A stretch of DNA of 8,441 bases from Bacteroidales bacterium (GCA_022615595.1 JAKEGI010000203.1:1-8441); one strand, 5' to 3'. Shown: positions 1 through 6,526, counted from the stretch's first letter. Translations and numbers: made by a program. Notes: generated by a model not told the origin, from the sequence alone.

Positions 1-93
1 CTGTTTTTCCTGAGCGGAGACTGTCCCTGCCGCTAGGAAAAGAGCTGTTGTCATTGCTGCTGCTGTTACAAATATTTTTCCCATTCCAATCAT
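1..93 (-). CDS. N-terminus of an exported protein (partial, runs off left edge)
   Basis: An open frame starts at ATG 93-91 on the minus strand and stays open to base 1, giving 31 residues. It begins MIGMGKIFVTAAAM, continues through a hydrophobic Ala/Thr/Leu stretch, and reaches GTVSA followed by QEKQ. This is a textbook Sec signal peptide: a lysine in the n-region, a hydrophobic core, and a VSA|Q type-I cleavage site after about residue 27. A second in-frame ATG at 84 would give the more usual start MGKIF. The mature protein lies outside the window, so its function cannot be named. A perfect -7-like element lies 19 bases upstream of the ATG, and the TTAA array lies just beyond it. This makes the gene a good candidate target of the divergently encoded two-component system, which is inference from position. 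Confidence 0.72.
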   Translation of the reverse strand, partial: MIGMGKIFVTAAAMTTALFLAAGTVSAQEKQ

Positions 94-112
94 GCTTTAA
101 AGATTTATGTAA

Positions 113-120
113 CAAAAGTA
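113..120 (-). promoter_or_regulatory. -7 promoter element for the leftward exported gene
   Basis: Read on the minus strand, these bases are TACTTTTG, a perfect match to the Bacteroidota sigma-ABfr -7 consensus TAnnTTTG. Transcription would begin near base 107, leaving a leader of about 14 nt before ATG 93. No TTG-type -33 box is present at the expected 19-22 bp further upstream. That place is occupied by the first TTAA box (143-146), which fits an activator-dependent promoter. Confidence 0.5.
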
Positions 121-140
121 GTTCATAAAAACAGTACTGT

Positions 141-179
141 GGTTAAAGTCAGGTTAAATCGGGTTAACAAAAAGTTAAA
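141..179. promoter_or_regulatory. Four phased GGTTAA-type direct repeats, putative response-regulator operator
   Basis: TTAA cores start at 143, 154, 164 and 175, so the spacing is 11, 10 and 11 bp, one helical turn each. The first three are preceded by GG (GGTTAAA, GGTTAAA, GGTTAAC) and the fourth by AG. Direct repeats spaced one helical turn apart are the usual binding pattern of OmpR/PhoB-family regulators, for example the PhoP boxes of enterobacteria and Bacillus. Such a regulator is encoded immediately downstream. Relative to the estimated start near 107 for the leftward gene, the array covers about -36 to -71. Relative to a start near 218-220 for the kinase it covers about -42 to -77. 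Both are normal activator positions. Binding by the adjacent regulator is inferred, not shown. Confidence 0.5.
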
Positions 180-205
180 ACGATGAGAGGGCATCTTTAT
201 ATATG

Positions 206-213
206 TAATTTTG
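206..213 (+). promoter_or_regulatory. -7-like element directly in front of the kinase gene
   Basis: TAATTTTG matches the Bacteroidota -7 consensus TAnnTTTG exactly, but only four bases separate it from ATG 218. No TTG box is visible about 20 bp upstream. If used, transcription would start at or within the start codon and give a leaderless message. The motif may instead be fortuitous in AT-rich sequence. Confidence is therefore low. Confidence 0.3.
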
Positions 214-217
214 TGTC

Positions 218-1768
218 ATGAATAAAAGGAAATTCATAGGGCTTATACTCTTAATGGTCATATCACTTGGTGGGATCATATGGGTCCAGGTGACCTGGAT
301 AGGTAATGCCATCAAGGTCAGAAATGATCAGTTTGACTTTTTTGTGATCAACAGCCTGCGTAACACTGCCAGGTCACTGGAGTCATCGCGCCGCATGAAC
401 TTCCTAAACGAGATGCTTGTCAACGGGTACCCTGTATCACCACAGTTGCAGCATCAGGGCAACATGCAGGGCAGCTTTTCCGGAAGCCTCACCATTGAAA
501 GTTCTTCTGCCTCGGACCAGGATTCTGTTGAGATCGTCGTTGCCACAAACAACAATCCGCCTGTCAGAATGAAGGTCGCACGTGATGCGGCCGGCGCTAC
601 AGTACAGCAGGAGGTGGTAATAGGGTCGGATGAGTATAGACAATGGATGCAACGCAGGGCTGGAGAGTTTCAGTCGATGAGCAACCAGCTTATCACGGAG
701 ATGTTTGTATGGGAGAAGGAGCTTGCAATTGACAGGGAAGAATTGAACCGGACACTGAAGAGCGAGCTTATGGCTTCAGGGATTGAGACACCGTTCGAGT
801 TTGCCGTCATCAGGGGTGATACTCTTTCCGATGGCATATGGTCAAAGGTTAAAGAGAAAGAGTTTAAGAGCAGTCCTTACCAGGTCACCCTCTTTTCGGA
901 GGGGTTACTGAGGAAAGGTGAGACTGTTGCCGTAGTCTTTCCCAACAAGACAAACTATGTGCTTGGTTCAATTGCACTTATACTCGGAGGGTCGGGGCTT
1001 TTCTCACTGATCATACTTTCGACGTTTGCGCTCAGTCTATGGTTCATAATATCACAGAAGAAGATCTCTGAAATGAAATCAGACTTCATCAACAACATGA
1101 CACATGAGTTCAAGACGCCTATCGCCACAATCTCTCTTGCCGCTGACACCATCACAAACAACAAGGTAATTTCTGACGAGGAAAAGGTAAGGCACTTCGC
1201 CGGAATGATCAAAAAGGAAAATGCCCGCATGAACCGGCAGGTCGAATCTATTCTTCAGATCGCTACCCTTGACAAGCATGAGGTGGAGTTCGATTTCAGC
1301 GAGACAGACATGCACAACGTTATTATCAGGGCTATTGAAACGGTTGAGATACAGGTGACTGAAAGGGGGGGAGTTATCAGGCGGCATCTCGATGCTGAAA
1401 GGAGCATTATCGCAGGTGATGCAGAGCACCTTCGCAATGTTATACACAATCTCCTTGACAATGCCAACAAGTATTCCGAAAATACTCCTGAGATTACCGT
1501 TCTTACCTCTTCCGATGACAGGGGCGTCATAATTGTTGTTGAAGATAAGGGTAAGGGCATGACACGGGCGGTTCAGAACCGCGTCTTCGAGAGATTCTAC
1601 CGCGAGACCACCGGCAATATACACAATGTTAAAGGTTTCGGCCTGGGTCTGAATTATGCCAAGGCCATAACTGAAGCCCATGGTGGTAACATATCTGTAG
1701 AGAGCGAACCGGGAAAGGGCAGCCGGTTCTCACTGTTTTTACCATTTAACGGGAATGCACGGGCATGA
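218..1768 (+). CDS. rprX: RprX-like membrane sensor histidine kinase
   Basis: This 516-residue inner-membrane kinase should sense an envelope signal, autophosphorylate on histidine and pass the phosphate to the downstream regulator. The order is: transmembrane helix at about 6-28; an extracytoplasmic sensor region at about 29-246; a second helix at about 248-278; HisKA with H-box MTHEFKTP (phospho-accepting His296); and a HATPase_c domain. The ATPase domain has an N-box (N411, D414, N415, N417), a G1 box D443-KGKG, an F-box VFERFYR near 456-462 and a G2 box GFGLGL from 473. All catalytic boxes are intact. There is no HAMP domain between helix 2 and HisKA. I do not recognise a named fold in the sensor region. 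ATG 218 is the earliest possible start, because an in-frame TAA lies at 206-208. The stop overlaps the regulator start as ATGA (1765-1768), indicating translational coupling. The RprX assignment rests on architecture and on the RprY-like partner; Bacteroidota often carry several paralogues. Confidence 0.93.
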   Translation: MNKRKFIGLILLMVISLGGIIWVQVTWIGNAIKVRNDQFDFFVINSLRNTARSLESSRRMNFLNEMLVNGYPVSPQLQHQGNMQGSFSGSLTIESSSASDQDSVEIVVATNNNPPVRMKVARDAAGATVQQEVVIGSDEYRQWMQRRAGEFQSMSNQLITEMFVWEKELAIDREELNRTLKSELMASGIETPFEFAVIRGDTLSDGIWSKVKEKEFKSSPYQVTLFSEGLLRKGETVAVVFPNKTNYVLGSIALILGGSGLFSLIILSTFALSLWFIISQKKISEMKSDFINNMTHEFKTPIATISLAADTITNNKVISDEEKVRHFAGMIKKENARMNRQVESILQIATLDKHEVEFDFSETDMHNVIIRAIETVEIQVTERGGVIRRHLDAERSIIAGDAEHLRNVIHNLLDNANKYSENTPEITVLTSSDDRGVIIVVEDKGKGMTRAVQNRVFERFYRETTGNIHNVKGFGLGLNYAKAITEAHGGNISVESEPGKGSRFSLFLPFNGNARA

Positions 1769-2457
1769 ACAAGAAGATTGCAAGGATTTTTCTGGTTGAG
1801 GATGACCTGAGCTTCGGGTCGGTATTGAAGTCTTACCTTGAGATAAATGACTTCAGCGTGGATCTCGTCGATGACGGTAAGATGGCAGTAGATGTGTTCC
1901 GCAGGGGCGTATATGACCTCTGTATTCTTGATGTGATGCTTCCTCACGTCGACGGATTCACAATAGCCTCTGAGGTAAGAAGTATGAACTCGGTTATCCC
2001 TATTGTTTTCCTGACAGCCAAGAAGCTGAAGGAGGATCTGCTCAGGGGATACGGTGTCGGAGCAGATGATTACATCACAAAGCCTTTTGATACTGACATT
2101 TTGCTTTGCAAGATAAAAGCTATCATCTCGCGCAGGGATATTCAGGATGGTTCAAAGGACATATACGAGATCGGTAAATTCATATTCAACGCCAAACTGA
2201 GGACGCTGTCGATCGGTAACATAGAAAGGAAGCTGTCGCCAAAGGAGGGACAGTTGCTTGAGATGCTTGCCATGGCACCCAATTCACTCGTGAGCCGTGA
2301 GGCTGCCCTGAAGAAGATATGGGGTGCTGACGATTACTTCACGGCCAGGAGCATGGATGTATATGTTACAAAGCTCAGGAGGTATCTAGGTGATGACCCG
2401 CAGATAGCTCTGAAGAATATACACGGGAGCGGGTTTCAGCTGGTAGTGGGGGAGTAG
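1765..2457 (+). CDS. rprY: RprY-like OmpR-family response regulator
   Basis: This 230-residue cytoplasmic transcription factor is the evident partner of the kinase. The receiver domain (about 6-120) has the acidic pair D13/D14, phospho-acceptor D56 within ILDVMLP, switch residue T84 and K106 within YITKPF. The C-terminal winged-helix DNA-binding domain (about 135-228) shows the family's LSPKEGQLLEML start, ARSMDVYVTKLRRYL recognition region and GSGFQL end. The stretches FLTAKKLKED, GADDYITKPF and ARSMDVYVTKLR resemble Bacteroides RprY as I remember it. Its start lies inside the kinase stop, so the two are co-translated. OmpR-type regulators bind direct repeats about 10-11 bp apart, which is what the 141-179 array shows, so autoregulation and control of the leftward exported gene are likely. 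The physiological signal cannot be read from the sequence. Confidence 0.94.
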   Translation: MNKKIARIFLVEDDLSFGSVLKSYLEINDFSVDLVDDGKMAVDVFRRGVYDLCILDVMLPHVDGFTIASEVRSMNSVIPIVFLTAKKLKEDLLRGYGVGADDYITKPFDTDILLCKIKAIISRRDIQDGSKDIYEIGKFIFNAKLRTLSIGNIERKLSPKEGQLLEMLAMAPNSLVSREAALKKIWGADDYFTARSMDVYVTKLRRYLGDDPQIALKNIHGSGFQLVVGE

Positions 2458-2460
2458 CAG

Positions 2461-2500
2461 GCAAGGAGCAAGGAGGTTAAGGTTAAGGTTGAGGTTGAGG
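2461..2500. repeat. Short tandem repeats: two GCAAGGA heptamers, then four GGTTRA hexamers
   Basis: Directly after the regulator stop come two copies of GCAAGGA (2461-2474). Then come GGTTAA twice (2475-2486), GGTTGA twice (2487-2498) and a trailing GG. The two hexamer versions differ by one transition and lie in homogeneous pairs, which suggests slippage expansion. There is no coding role. The GGTTAA unit is also the core of the operator boxes at 141-168, but here the period is 6 bp rather than one helical turn. Confidence 0.75.
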
Positions 2501-2522
2501 GGTGATGTAAAATTGTTATTTT

Positions 2523-2678
2523 CTCCTCCTGAGTCAGGAGGAGTACCCCGACGCAGGAGGGGGGAGGTGGTCTGGTTCTGGTATAAATTAAAATAGAAAA
2601 ATCAGATGGCAAATAAGAGCTTAACAGACCACCCCCGTCCCGATTCATCGGGACGGACCCCTCCTCACTGAGGAGGGG
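2523..2678. repeat. Compound palindromic (REP/MITE-like) intergenic element
   Basis: This noncoding element is a large imperfect inverted repeat with hairpins inside its arms. The left end is a perfect 10-bp hairpin around G2533 (2523-2532 with 2534-2543). The right end is a perfect 10-bp hairpin around C2668 (2658-2667 with 2669-2678). These end hairpins are inverted copies of each other. Inner sequences GGTGGTCTG (2566-2574) and CAGACCACC (2625-2633) are exact inverted partners enclosing an AT-rich 50-nt loop (2575-2624). A further hairpin pairs 2635-2644 with 2647-2656 around a TC loop. The left inner arm lacks a clean copy of that hairpin, so the arms have diverged. I see no target-site duplication and no transposase, so mobility would depend on an enzyme elsewhere. 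From memory, similar CCCCTCC/GAGGAGGGG palindromes are scattered between Bacteroidota genes; I could not search for copies. Confidence 0.7.
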
Positions 2679-2691
2679 AAAGGTTTTTTTT
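2658..2691 (+). terminator. Probable rho-independent terminator downstream of the response regulator
   Basis: A perfect 10-bp GC-rich hairpin with a single-base loop as drawn (2658-2667 with 2669-2678) is followed by AAAGG and then eight T residues (2684-2691). In practice the loop would open by a pair or two. The five-base gap before the T tract is slightly long for a classical terminator. An alternative hairpin, GGGAAAG (2676-2682) with CTTTCCC (2694-2700), competes with it. The element lies where the rightward kinase-regulator transcript should end, before the convergent cytidine deaminase gene. No comparably good T-tailed hairpin is seen on the minus strand. Confidence 0.5.
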
Positions 2692-2731
2692 AACTTTCCC
2701 TCCTAAGATAATCTGAAGACCGTCTGCTGAT

Positions 2732-3217
2732 TCAGGATTCCAGATTGGATTTCGTGAAGTGCAGAGGCATTAACGACTCACAGTTTTTAAGCTCAATTAT
2801 CTTGTCTTTACCAGTGAGAATCACTTTTATCTCACTTCCCTGGCGTTTCTCCTCCTCAAGCAGCATCTGGCGACAGTTGCCGCACGGTGGCACCGGCTCA
2901 CGCGTGAGTTTCCCTCCCGAAAGAGCTGCAATGGCTATTGCAACAGATTTCTTACCTGGGTAGTTGGATATTGCATATGAAAGTACCGTCTTCTCCGCAC
3001 AGCTTCCTGAGGGATAGGCAGCATTCTCGACGTTGGCTCCCCTGATAACACTGCCATCGTTAAAAAGCATCGCTGCTCCGACCATGAAACGTGAATAGGG
3101 AGCGTAGGCACCGGAGGCTGCAGCAACAGCTTCACTGACAAGCATCTGCTCATCTTCAGGCAGATCATGCAGATCCGGATATTCCCTGTATGTCATCTTT
3201 ATTTCTATCTCTTTCAT
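2732..3217 (-). CDS. cdd: Cytidine deaminase
   Basis: This cytoplasmic zinc hydrolase of pyrimidine salvage deaminates cytidine and deoxycytidine to uridine and deoxyuridine. From ATG 3217 it has 161 residues, within or slightly above the usual range for the homotetrameric class. The substrate-binding segment is YAPYSRFMVGAA (38-49), followed by GANVENAAYPSGSCAE (60-75), with zinc ligand C73 and catalytic E75. The second zinc motif, PPCGNCRQ, supplies C112 and C115. All three cysteines are present, as in the short tetrameric Cdd type. The frame stays open to 3298, but the extra residues are low-complexity and unlike the family, so MKEIEIK at 3217 is preferred. It is divergent from the glucosaminidase gene across 108 bp and converges on the kinase-regulator operon. 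Confidence 0.94.
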   Translation of the reverse strand: MKEIEIKMTYREYPDLHDLPEDEQMLVSEAVAAASGAYAPYSRFMVGAAMLFNDGSVIRGANVENAAYPSGSCAEKTVLSYAISNYPGKKSVAIAIAALSGGKLTREPVPPCGNCRQMLLEEEKRQGSEIKVILTGKDKIIELKNCESLMPLHFTKSNLES

Positions 3218-3244
3218 AGTAGAGTGACATGGATTTTGGAGGAA

Positions 3245-3252
3245 TAAAAGTA
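3245..3252 (-). promoter_or_regulatory. Possible -7 element for cdd
   Basis: On the minus strand this reads TACTTTTA, seven of eight positions of the Bacteroidota -7 consensus TAnnTTTG. It lies 27 bp upstream of the chosen ATG at 3217. That would give a leader of about 20-25 nt and exclude the longer upstream start. No clear -33 TTG was identified, so this is tentative. Confidence 0.3.
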
Positions 3253-3279
3253 ATAAAATTTTTTCCCGGGGAAGAGAAG

Positions 3280-3311
3280 TTGCCGACGGTTGAGACATTT
3301 TTATACTTTTG
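3280..3311 (+). promoter_or_regulatory. Promoter of the LysM glucosaminidase gene
   Basis: TACTTTTG at 3304-3311 is a perfect TAnnTTTG -7 element, and a TTG at 3280-3282 lies 21 bp upstream in the -33 position. Both fit the Bacteroidota primary-sigma consensus. Transcription should begin near 3317-3319, leaving a leader of under 10 nt before ATG 3326. This supports that start over the upstream in-frame ATG at 3290, which would lie upstream of the transcript. Confidence 0.55.
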
Positions 3312-3325
3312 CCAAAACCTTTTTG

Positions 3326-4321
3326 ATGAGAGACACTCTGAAATATATATTTCCTGTTCTACTGTTAATACTGTATTCCTGCGGCTCATCCCGCAAATCG
3401 GCAACACCACAAGTGACACCGTCTGGTCTGCCTTCATATGCTGTTGACTATGTTAACAAATACAGTGCTATGGCTGTCATCGAGATGCAGCGTACCGGTA
3501 TACCTGCCAGCATAACCCTGGCACAGGGCATGCTTGAGTCAGACTACGGACGCAGTTATCTTGCCAGAAAGGCCAATAACCATTTCGGGATCAAGTGTCA
3601 TAGCACCTGGCAGGGCGAAAGGGCTTATAAGGATGATGACAGGAAGAACGAGTGCTTCAGGAGCTACAGTAATGTCAAGGATTCATACAAAGACCATTCT
3701 GATTTTCTTGTTACCGGATCGCGATATAAGGATCTTTTCAGGCTCAGCAGCACTGATTACAAGGGCTGGGCTCACGGGCTGAAGAAGGCAGGTTATGCCA
3801 CCGACCCTGACTATGCCTCACTTCTCATACGTAAGATAGATGAGTACGGGCTACACGCATTCGACGCGGGCATTAAAAAGAGTGAACAGAAAGAAATAAC
3901 CGCACCTGCTGAAGTAAAACCACAGGCTGTTGAGTCACAGCCTGCTGCCTCTCTTAAGCCGGCTGAGGTCATTTCACTTGGTACAGGCCGGACAGGTGTC
4001 AACAACGAAGTTAAGTATGTGGTTGTGCGTGAGGGCGACACGTTCAGCTCACTGGCAGCTGAGTTTCAGCTCCTGGCCTGGGAGTTAAGCCGTTTCAATG
4101 ATCTCCCGTCAGGCACTGCTCTGCAGCCGGGTCAGATCATCTTCCTTGAGCCAAAGCGAACAAAGGCGGCTGAAGGGAATTCCATACATCTTGTCCGGTC
4201 GGGTGAGACAATGCACCTCATCTCCCAGCAGTATGCTATAAAACTTAATTCATTGTATAAGATGAATCTTATGGATAAGGGTAAGGAATGTACGGCTGGC
4301 CAGAAGGTCAGGATCAGATAG
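3326..4321 (+). CDS. Lipoprotein glucosaminidase with two LysM domains
   Basis: This is a predicted peptidoglycan hydrolase of 331 residues, anchored by lipid and facing the periplasm. The N-terminus MRDTLKYIFPVLLLILYSC is a type-II signal peptide with lipidated Cys19. The next residues (GSSRKS) lack the acidic run often linked to surface export in Bacteroidota, so a periplasmic location is favoured. A glucosaminidase (GH73-like) domain spans about 40-180. It includes IPASITLAQGMLESDYGRS with candidate acid E71, then NNHFGIKC and a YATDPDYA segment. A linker rich in Ala, Pro, Glu and Gln leads to LysM 1 (about 230-276, VREGDTFSSLA) and LysM 2 (about 287-331, VRSGETMHLI), which should hold the enzyme on glycan strands. 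The start was chosen by the lipoprotein signal and the promoter spacing. It converges on fmt with only 10 nt between stops. Confidence 0.9.
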   Translation: MRDTLKYIFPVLLLILYSCGSSRKSATPQVTPSGLPSYAVDYVNKYSAMAVIEMQRTGIPASITLAQGMLESDYGRSYLARKANNHFGIKCHSTWQGERAYKDDDRKNECFRSYSNVKDSYKDHSDFLVTGSRYKDLFRLSSTDYKGWAHGLKKAGYATDPDYASLLIRKIDEYGLHAFDAGIKKSEQKEITAPAEVKPQAVESQPAASLKPAEVISLGTGRTGVNNEVKYVVVREGDTFSSLAAEFQLLAWELSRFNDLPSGTALQPGQIIFLEPKRTKAAEGNSIHLVRSGETMHLISQQYAIKLNSLYKMNLMDKGKECTAGQKVRIR

Positions 4322-4331
4322 CTGAAAATCT

Positions 4332-5288
4332 TCAGGCAATGGTCCATCCTCTCAGGTCATACCCCCTGAGGAACTCCGATGATGTCATCCTTTTCCTCCC
4401 CTCAGGCTGCAGAGAGAGTATCTCCACTGCACCGGACCTGCATGAGATAATGAGCTTTGTCTTTTCACCGGTTATAATAGTCCCGGGCACCGGTCCGGAA
4501 GCCTCCGCTATCCGGCTTTCAAACAGCTTTATTCGTACTGTCTTCTTTTCTGAAACAAGCGTTGTCACTGCTCCCGGCCAGGGTGACAGCCCCCTGATCT
4601 TGTTGTGCACCCTTACGGCTGTGTCGTTCCAGTTGATAACAGTGTCGGAAGGGAATATCTTAGGTGCCCTGGGAGGATTAGAGCCGGCTTCAACTATCTG
4701 CTTAACAGGCTTAAGATTCTTTCTTGTCAGTCCGATGACAGTCTCTTTCACGAGATCAGCACCGAGCAGCATTAGCCGGTCATGGAGAGTGCCGGCGTTA
4801 TCTTCAGGGAGGATATCTGTCTCTTTCTTCAGCAGTATTTTACCTGTGTCTATATCGTTATCAATCAGGAATGTTGTGACGCCGGTACGTGTCTCGCCGT
4901 TGATGATGGCATGGTTGATGGGGGCAGCGCCGCGGTAGAGAGGCAGGAGTGAGGCATGCAGGTTGAAGGTTCCCAGTGGCGGCATGCTCCATACCTCTGG
5001 AGGGAGCATGCGGAAGGCAACCACGACGAACATGTCAGTATTCAGTTCACTTATATTTTTTAAAAACGCAGTATCCCGCAGCTTCTCCGGCTGTAAGAGA
5101 GGGAGTCCGTTCTCAAGGGCATATTCTTTCACAGGGGTCCGGGTGATCTTCCGGCCGCGTCCGGCAGGCTTATCGGGTGCAGTGACAACAGCAGCTATCG
5201 TATAGCCTCCTTCATGCAGTGCACGCAGGCTGGCCACAGCAAATTCAGGTGTACCCATGAATACTATAGTTGGCTTATTATCAGTCAT
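4332..5288 (-). CDS. fmt: Methionyl-tRNA formyltransferase
   Basis: The enzyme formylates initiator Met-tRNA with 10-formyltetrahydrofolate, priming bacterial translation. It has 318 residues, close to the usual length of about 315. The N-terminal formyltransferase domain begins [12 protein letters not shown] (7-18), then has [11 protein letters not shown] (37-47). The catalytic region [20 protein letters not shown] (106-125) contains N109 and H111, with the third catalytic residue D147 in DNDIDTG. The C-terminal OB-like domain follows from about residue 205, including LSPWPGA. ATG 5288 gives the family's normal N-terminus. The frame runs open to 5390, but that extension is ribBA read out of frame. 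The first codons overlap the ribBA stop by 8 bases, so expression is probably coupled to ribBA. Fmt is usually beside peptide deformylase or other translation genes, so this neighbourhood is somewhat unusual. Confidence 0.96.
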   Translation of the reverse strand: MTDNKPTIVFMGTPEFAVASLRALHEGGYTIAAVVTAPDKPAGRGRKITRTPVKEYALENGLPLLQPEKLRDTAFLKNISELNTDMFVVVAFRMLPPEVWSMPPLGTFNLHASLLPLYRGAAPINHAIINGETRTGVTTFLIDNDIDTGKILLKKETDILPEDNAGTLHDRLMLLGADLVKETVIGLTRKNLKPVKQIVEAGSNPPRAPKIFPSDTVINWNDTAVRVHNKIRGLSPWPGAVTTLVSEKKTVRIKLFESRIAEASGPVPGTIITGEKTKLIISCRSGAVEILSLQPEGRKRMTSSEFLRGYDLRGWTIA

Positions 5289-6525
5289 CTTCACCCTTGA
5301 TTGGCGTCTTATAACAGACAAGGCTGTGACCCATCTTCGAGGCTTTGGTCTCGAGGTAGAAGGAGTTGAAGGGGTTGGGAGGAATGACAAGAGGTATTAC
5401 CTCCACAATTGAGATGCCGTATCCTTCGAGGCCGGCTCTCTTCACCGGGTTGTTTGAAATTAGTCTCACCTTGCCCAGCCCTATTCCGCGCATGATGTTC
5501 GCCCCTATGCCATAGTCGCGTTCATCTTCACGAAAGCCAAGTTCTATGTTTGCCTCAACAGTGTCACGCCCCTGTTCCTGCAGTTTATAGGTCCGGATCT
5601 TGTTCAGCAGACCTATGCCGCGTCCTTCCTGACTGAGGTAGATTATGGCTCCCTTGCCGGCCTCGTTGACCATCTGCATGGCTTTATGCAGCTGCGGGCC
5701 GCAGTCGCATCGCTGTGATCCGAAAATATCCCCGGTGAAGCATGAGGAGTGTACCCTTACCAGAACAGGCTCATCCTTCGTCCATGTGCCTTTTACCAGT
5801 GCGGCGTGCTCGAGGCCGTTGCTTACCTGCCTGAAGGGGATGAAGTCAAAATCGCCATGCTCTGTCGGCAGCTTCACCTGTTCACCCATCTCAACTATTG
5901 ATTCGATTCCCAGTCTGTATCTGATAAGGTCTTTTATAGTAATTATCTTGATGCCAAACCGTTTTGAAATCTCAAGCAGGTCAGGCAGCCGGGCCATGGT
6001 GCCGTCCTCGTTCATTATCTCAACCAGGACGCCTCCCGGATGCAGTCCGGCAAGCCTGGTGATGTCGACTGCTGCCTCGGTGTGGCCTGCCCTGCGCAGG
6101 ACTCCCTTTGAGCGTGCCCTGAGCGGGAATATATGTCCGGGTCTTCCAAGCTGTGATGGTTTAGTCGACGGGTCGACAAGAGCCTTTATGGTCTGAGCCC
6201 TGTCGCGTGCAGATATGCCTGTGGTCGTCTGCGGTCCAAGCAGATCGACTGAGACGGTGAAGGCTGTCTCATGAAGAGAGGTGTTATGACCCACCATCAT
6301 CTGCAGGTCAAGCTCGTCGCATCGCTCCTCCGGAAGAGGGACACATATAAGTCCTCTGCCGTGTGTGGCCATGAAATTTACAATCTCAGGTGTTATCAGC
6401 TCAGCGGCACAGATGAAGTCGCCCTCGTTCTCCCTGTCCTCATCATCAACGACAATGACTATCCTGCCCTCCCTTATCTCCTCGATTGCCTCGTTGATGG
6501 TGTTTATTCTGGCTTTCTCTGTCAT
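5281..6525 (-). CDS. ribBA: Bifunctional riboflavin enzyme RibBA (DHBP synthase / GTP cyclohydrolase II)
   Basis: This fused cytoplasmic enzyme opens both branches of riboflavin synthesis. The N-terminal half makes 3,4-dihydroxy-2-butanone 4-phosphate from ribulose 5-phosphate; the C-terminal half converts GTP to the pyrimidine precursor. From ATG 6525 it has 414 residues. The DHBP synthase domain (about 6-203) shows [11 protein letters not shown] (27-37), [21 protein letters not shown] and AGHTEAAVD. The GTP cyclohydrolase II domain (about 208-402) has the zinc cysteines C262, C273 and C275 with the canonical 11/2 spacing. It also has [19 protein letters not shown] and [10 protein letters not shown]. 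Both active sites look complete. The frame is open to ATG 6558, but [17 protein letters not shown] at 6525 is the family-like start, and it follows the upstream glycosyltransferase stop as TGA-G-ATG. No FMN riboswitch is possible in that one-base gap, so regulation must come from upstream or be post-translational. Confidence 0.95.
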   Translation of the reverse strand: MTEKARINTINEAIEEIREGRIVIVVDDEDRENEGDFICAAELITPEIVNFMATHGRGLICVPLPEERCDELDLQMMVGHNTSLHETAFTVSVDLLGPQTTTGISARDRAQTIKALVDPSTKPSQLGRPGHIFPLRARSKGVLRRAGHTEAAVDITRLAGLHPGGVLVEIMNEDGTMARLPDLLEISKRFGIKIITIKDLIRYRLGIESIVEMGEQVKLPTEHGDFDFIPFRQVSNGLEHAALVKGTWTKDEPVLVRVHSSCFTGDIFGSQRCDCGPQLHKAMQMVNEAGKGAIIYLSQEGRGIGLLNKIRTYKLQEQGRDTVEANIELGFREDERDYGIGANIMRGIGLGKVRLISNNPVKRAGLEGYGISIVEVIPLVIPPNPFNSFYLETKASKMGHSLVCYKTPIKGEDD

Positions 6526-6526
6526 C

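Noticed and set aside
1079..1681. Minus-strand open frame of 200 codons inside the kinase gene
   Set aside because: It is antisense to the conserved HisKA and ATPase boxes, and the predicted protein has no recognisable features.
2436..2648. Minus-strand open frame through the intergenic repeats
   Set aside because: Its product is a translation of the hexamers and palindromes (Pro, Ser, Thr, Leu runs). There is no start context or homology-like pattern.
2523..2678. Reading the palindromic gap as a CRISPR array, riboswitch or attachment site
   Set aside because: There are no regularly spaced identical repeats with spacers. It lies downstream of both convergent genes rather than ahead of one, and there is no tRNA or integrase. 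A REP/MITE-type element with terminator use fits better.
3218..3298. N-terminal extension of cytidine deaminase to 3298
   Set aside because: The 27 extra residues are unlike the family, and the extension would cross both the likely cdd -7 element and the divergent promoter region.
4288..4938. Plus-strand open frame of 216 codons opposite fmt
   Set aside because: It lies antisense to a clear, full-length fmt. Its product is Ser/Pro/Arg-rich with no family resemblance, as expected for a shadow frame.
5645..6196. Plus-strand open frame of 183 codons opposite ribBA
   Set aside because: It covers the conserved RibBA active sites on the other strand and is Ser/Pro/Arg-rich, so it is a shadow.
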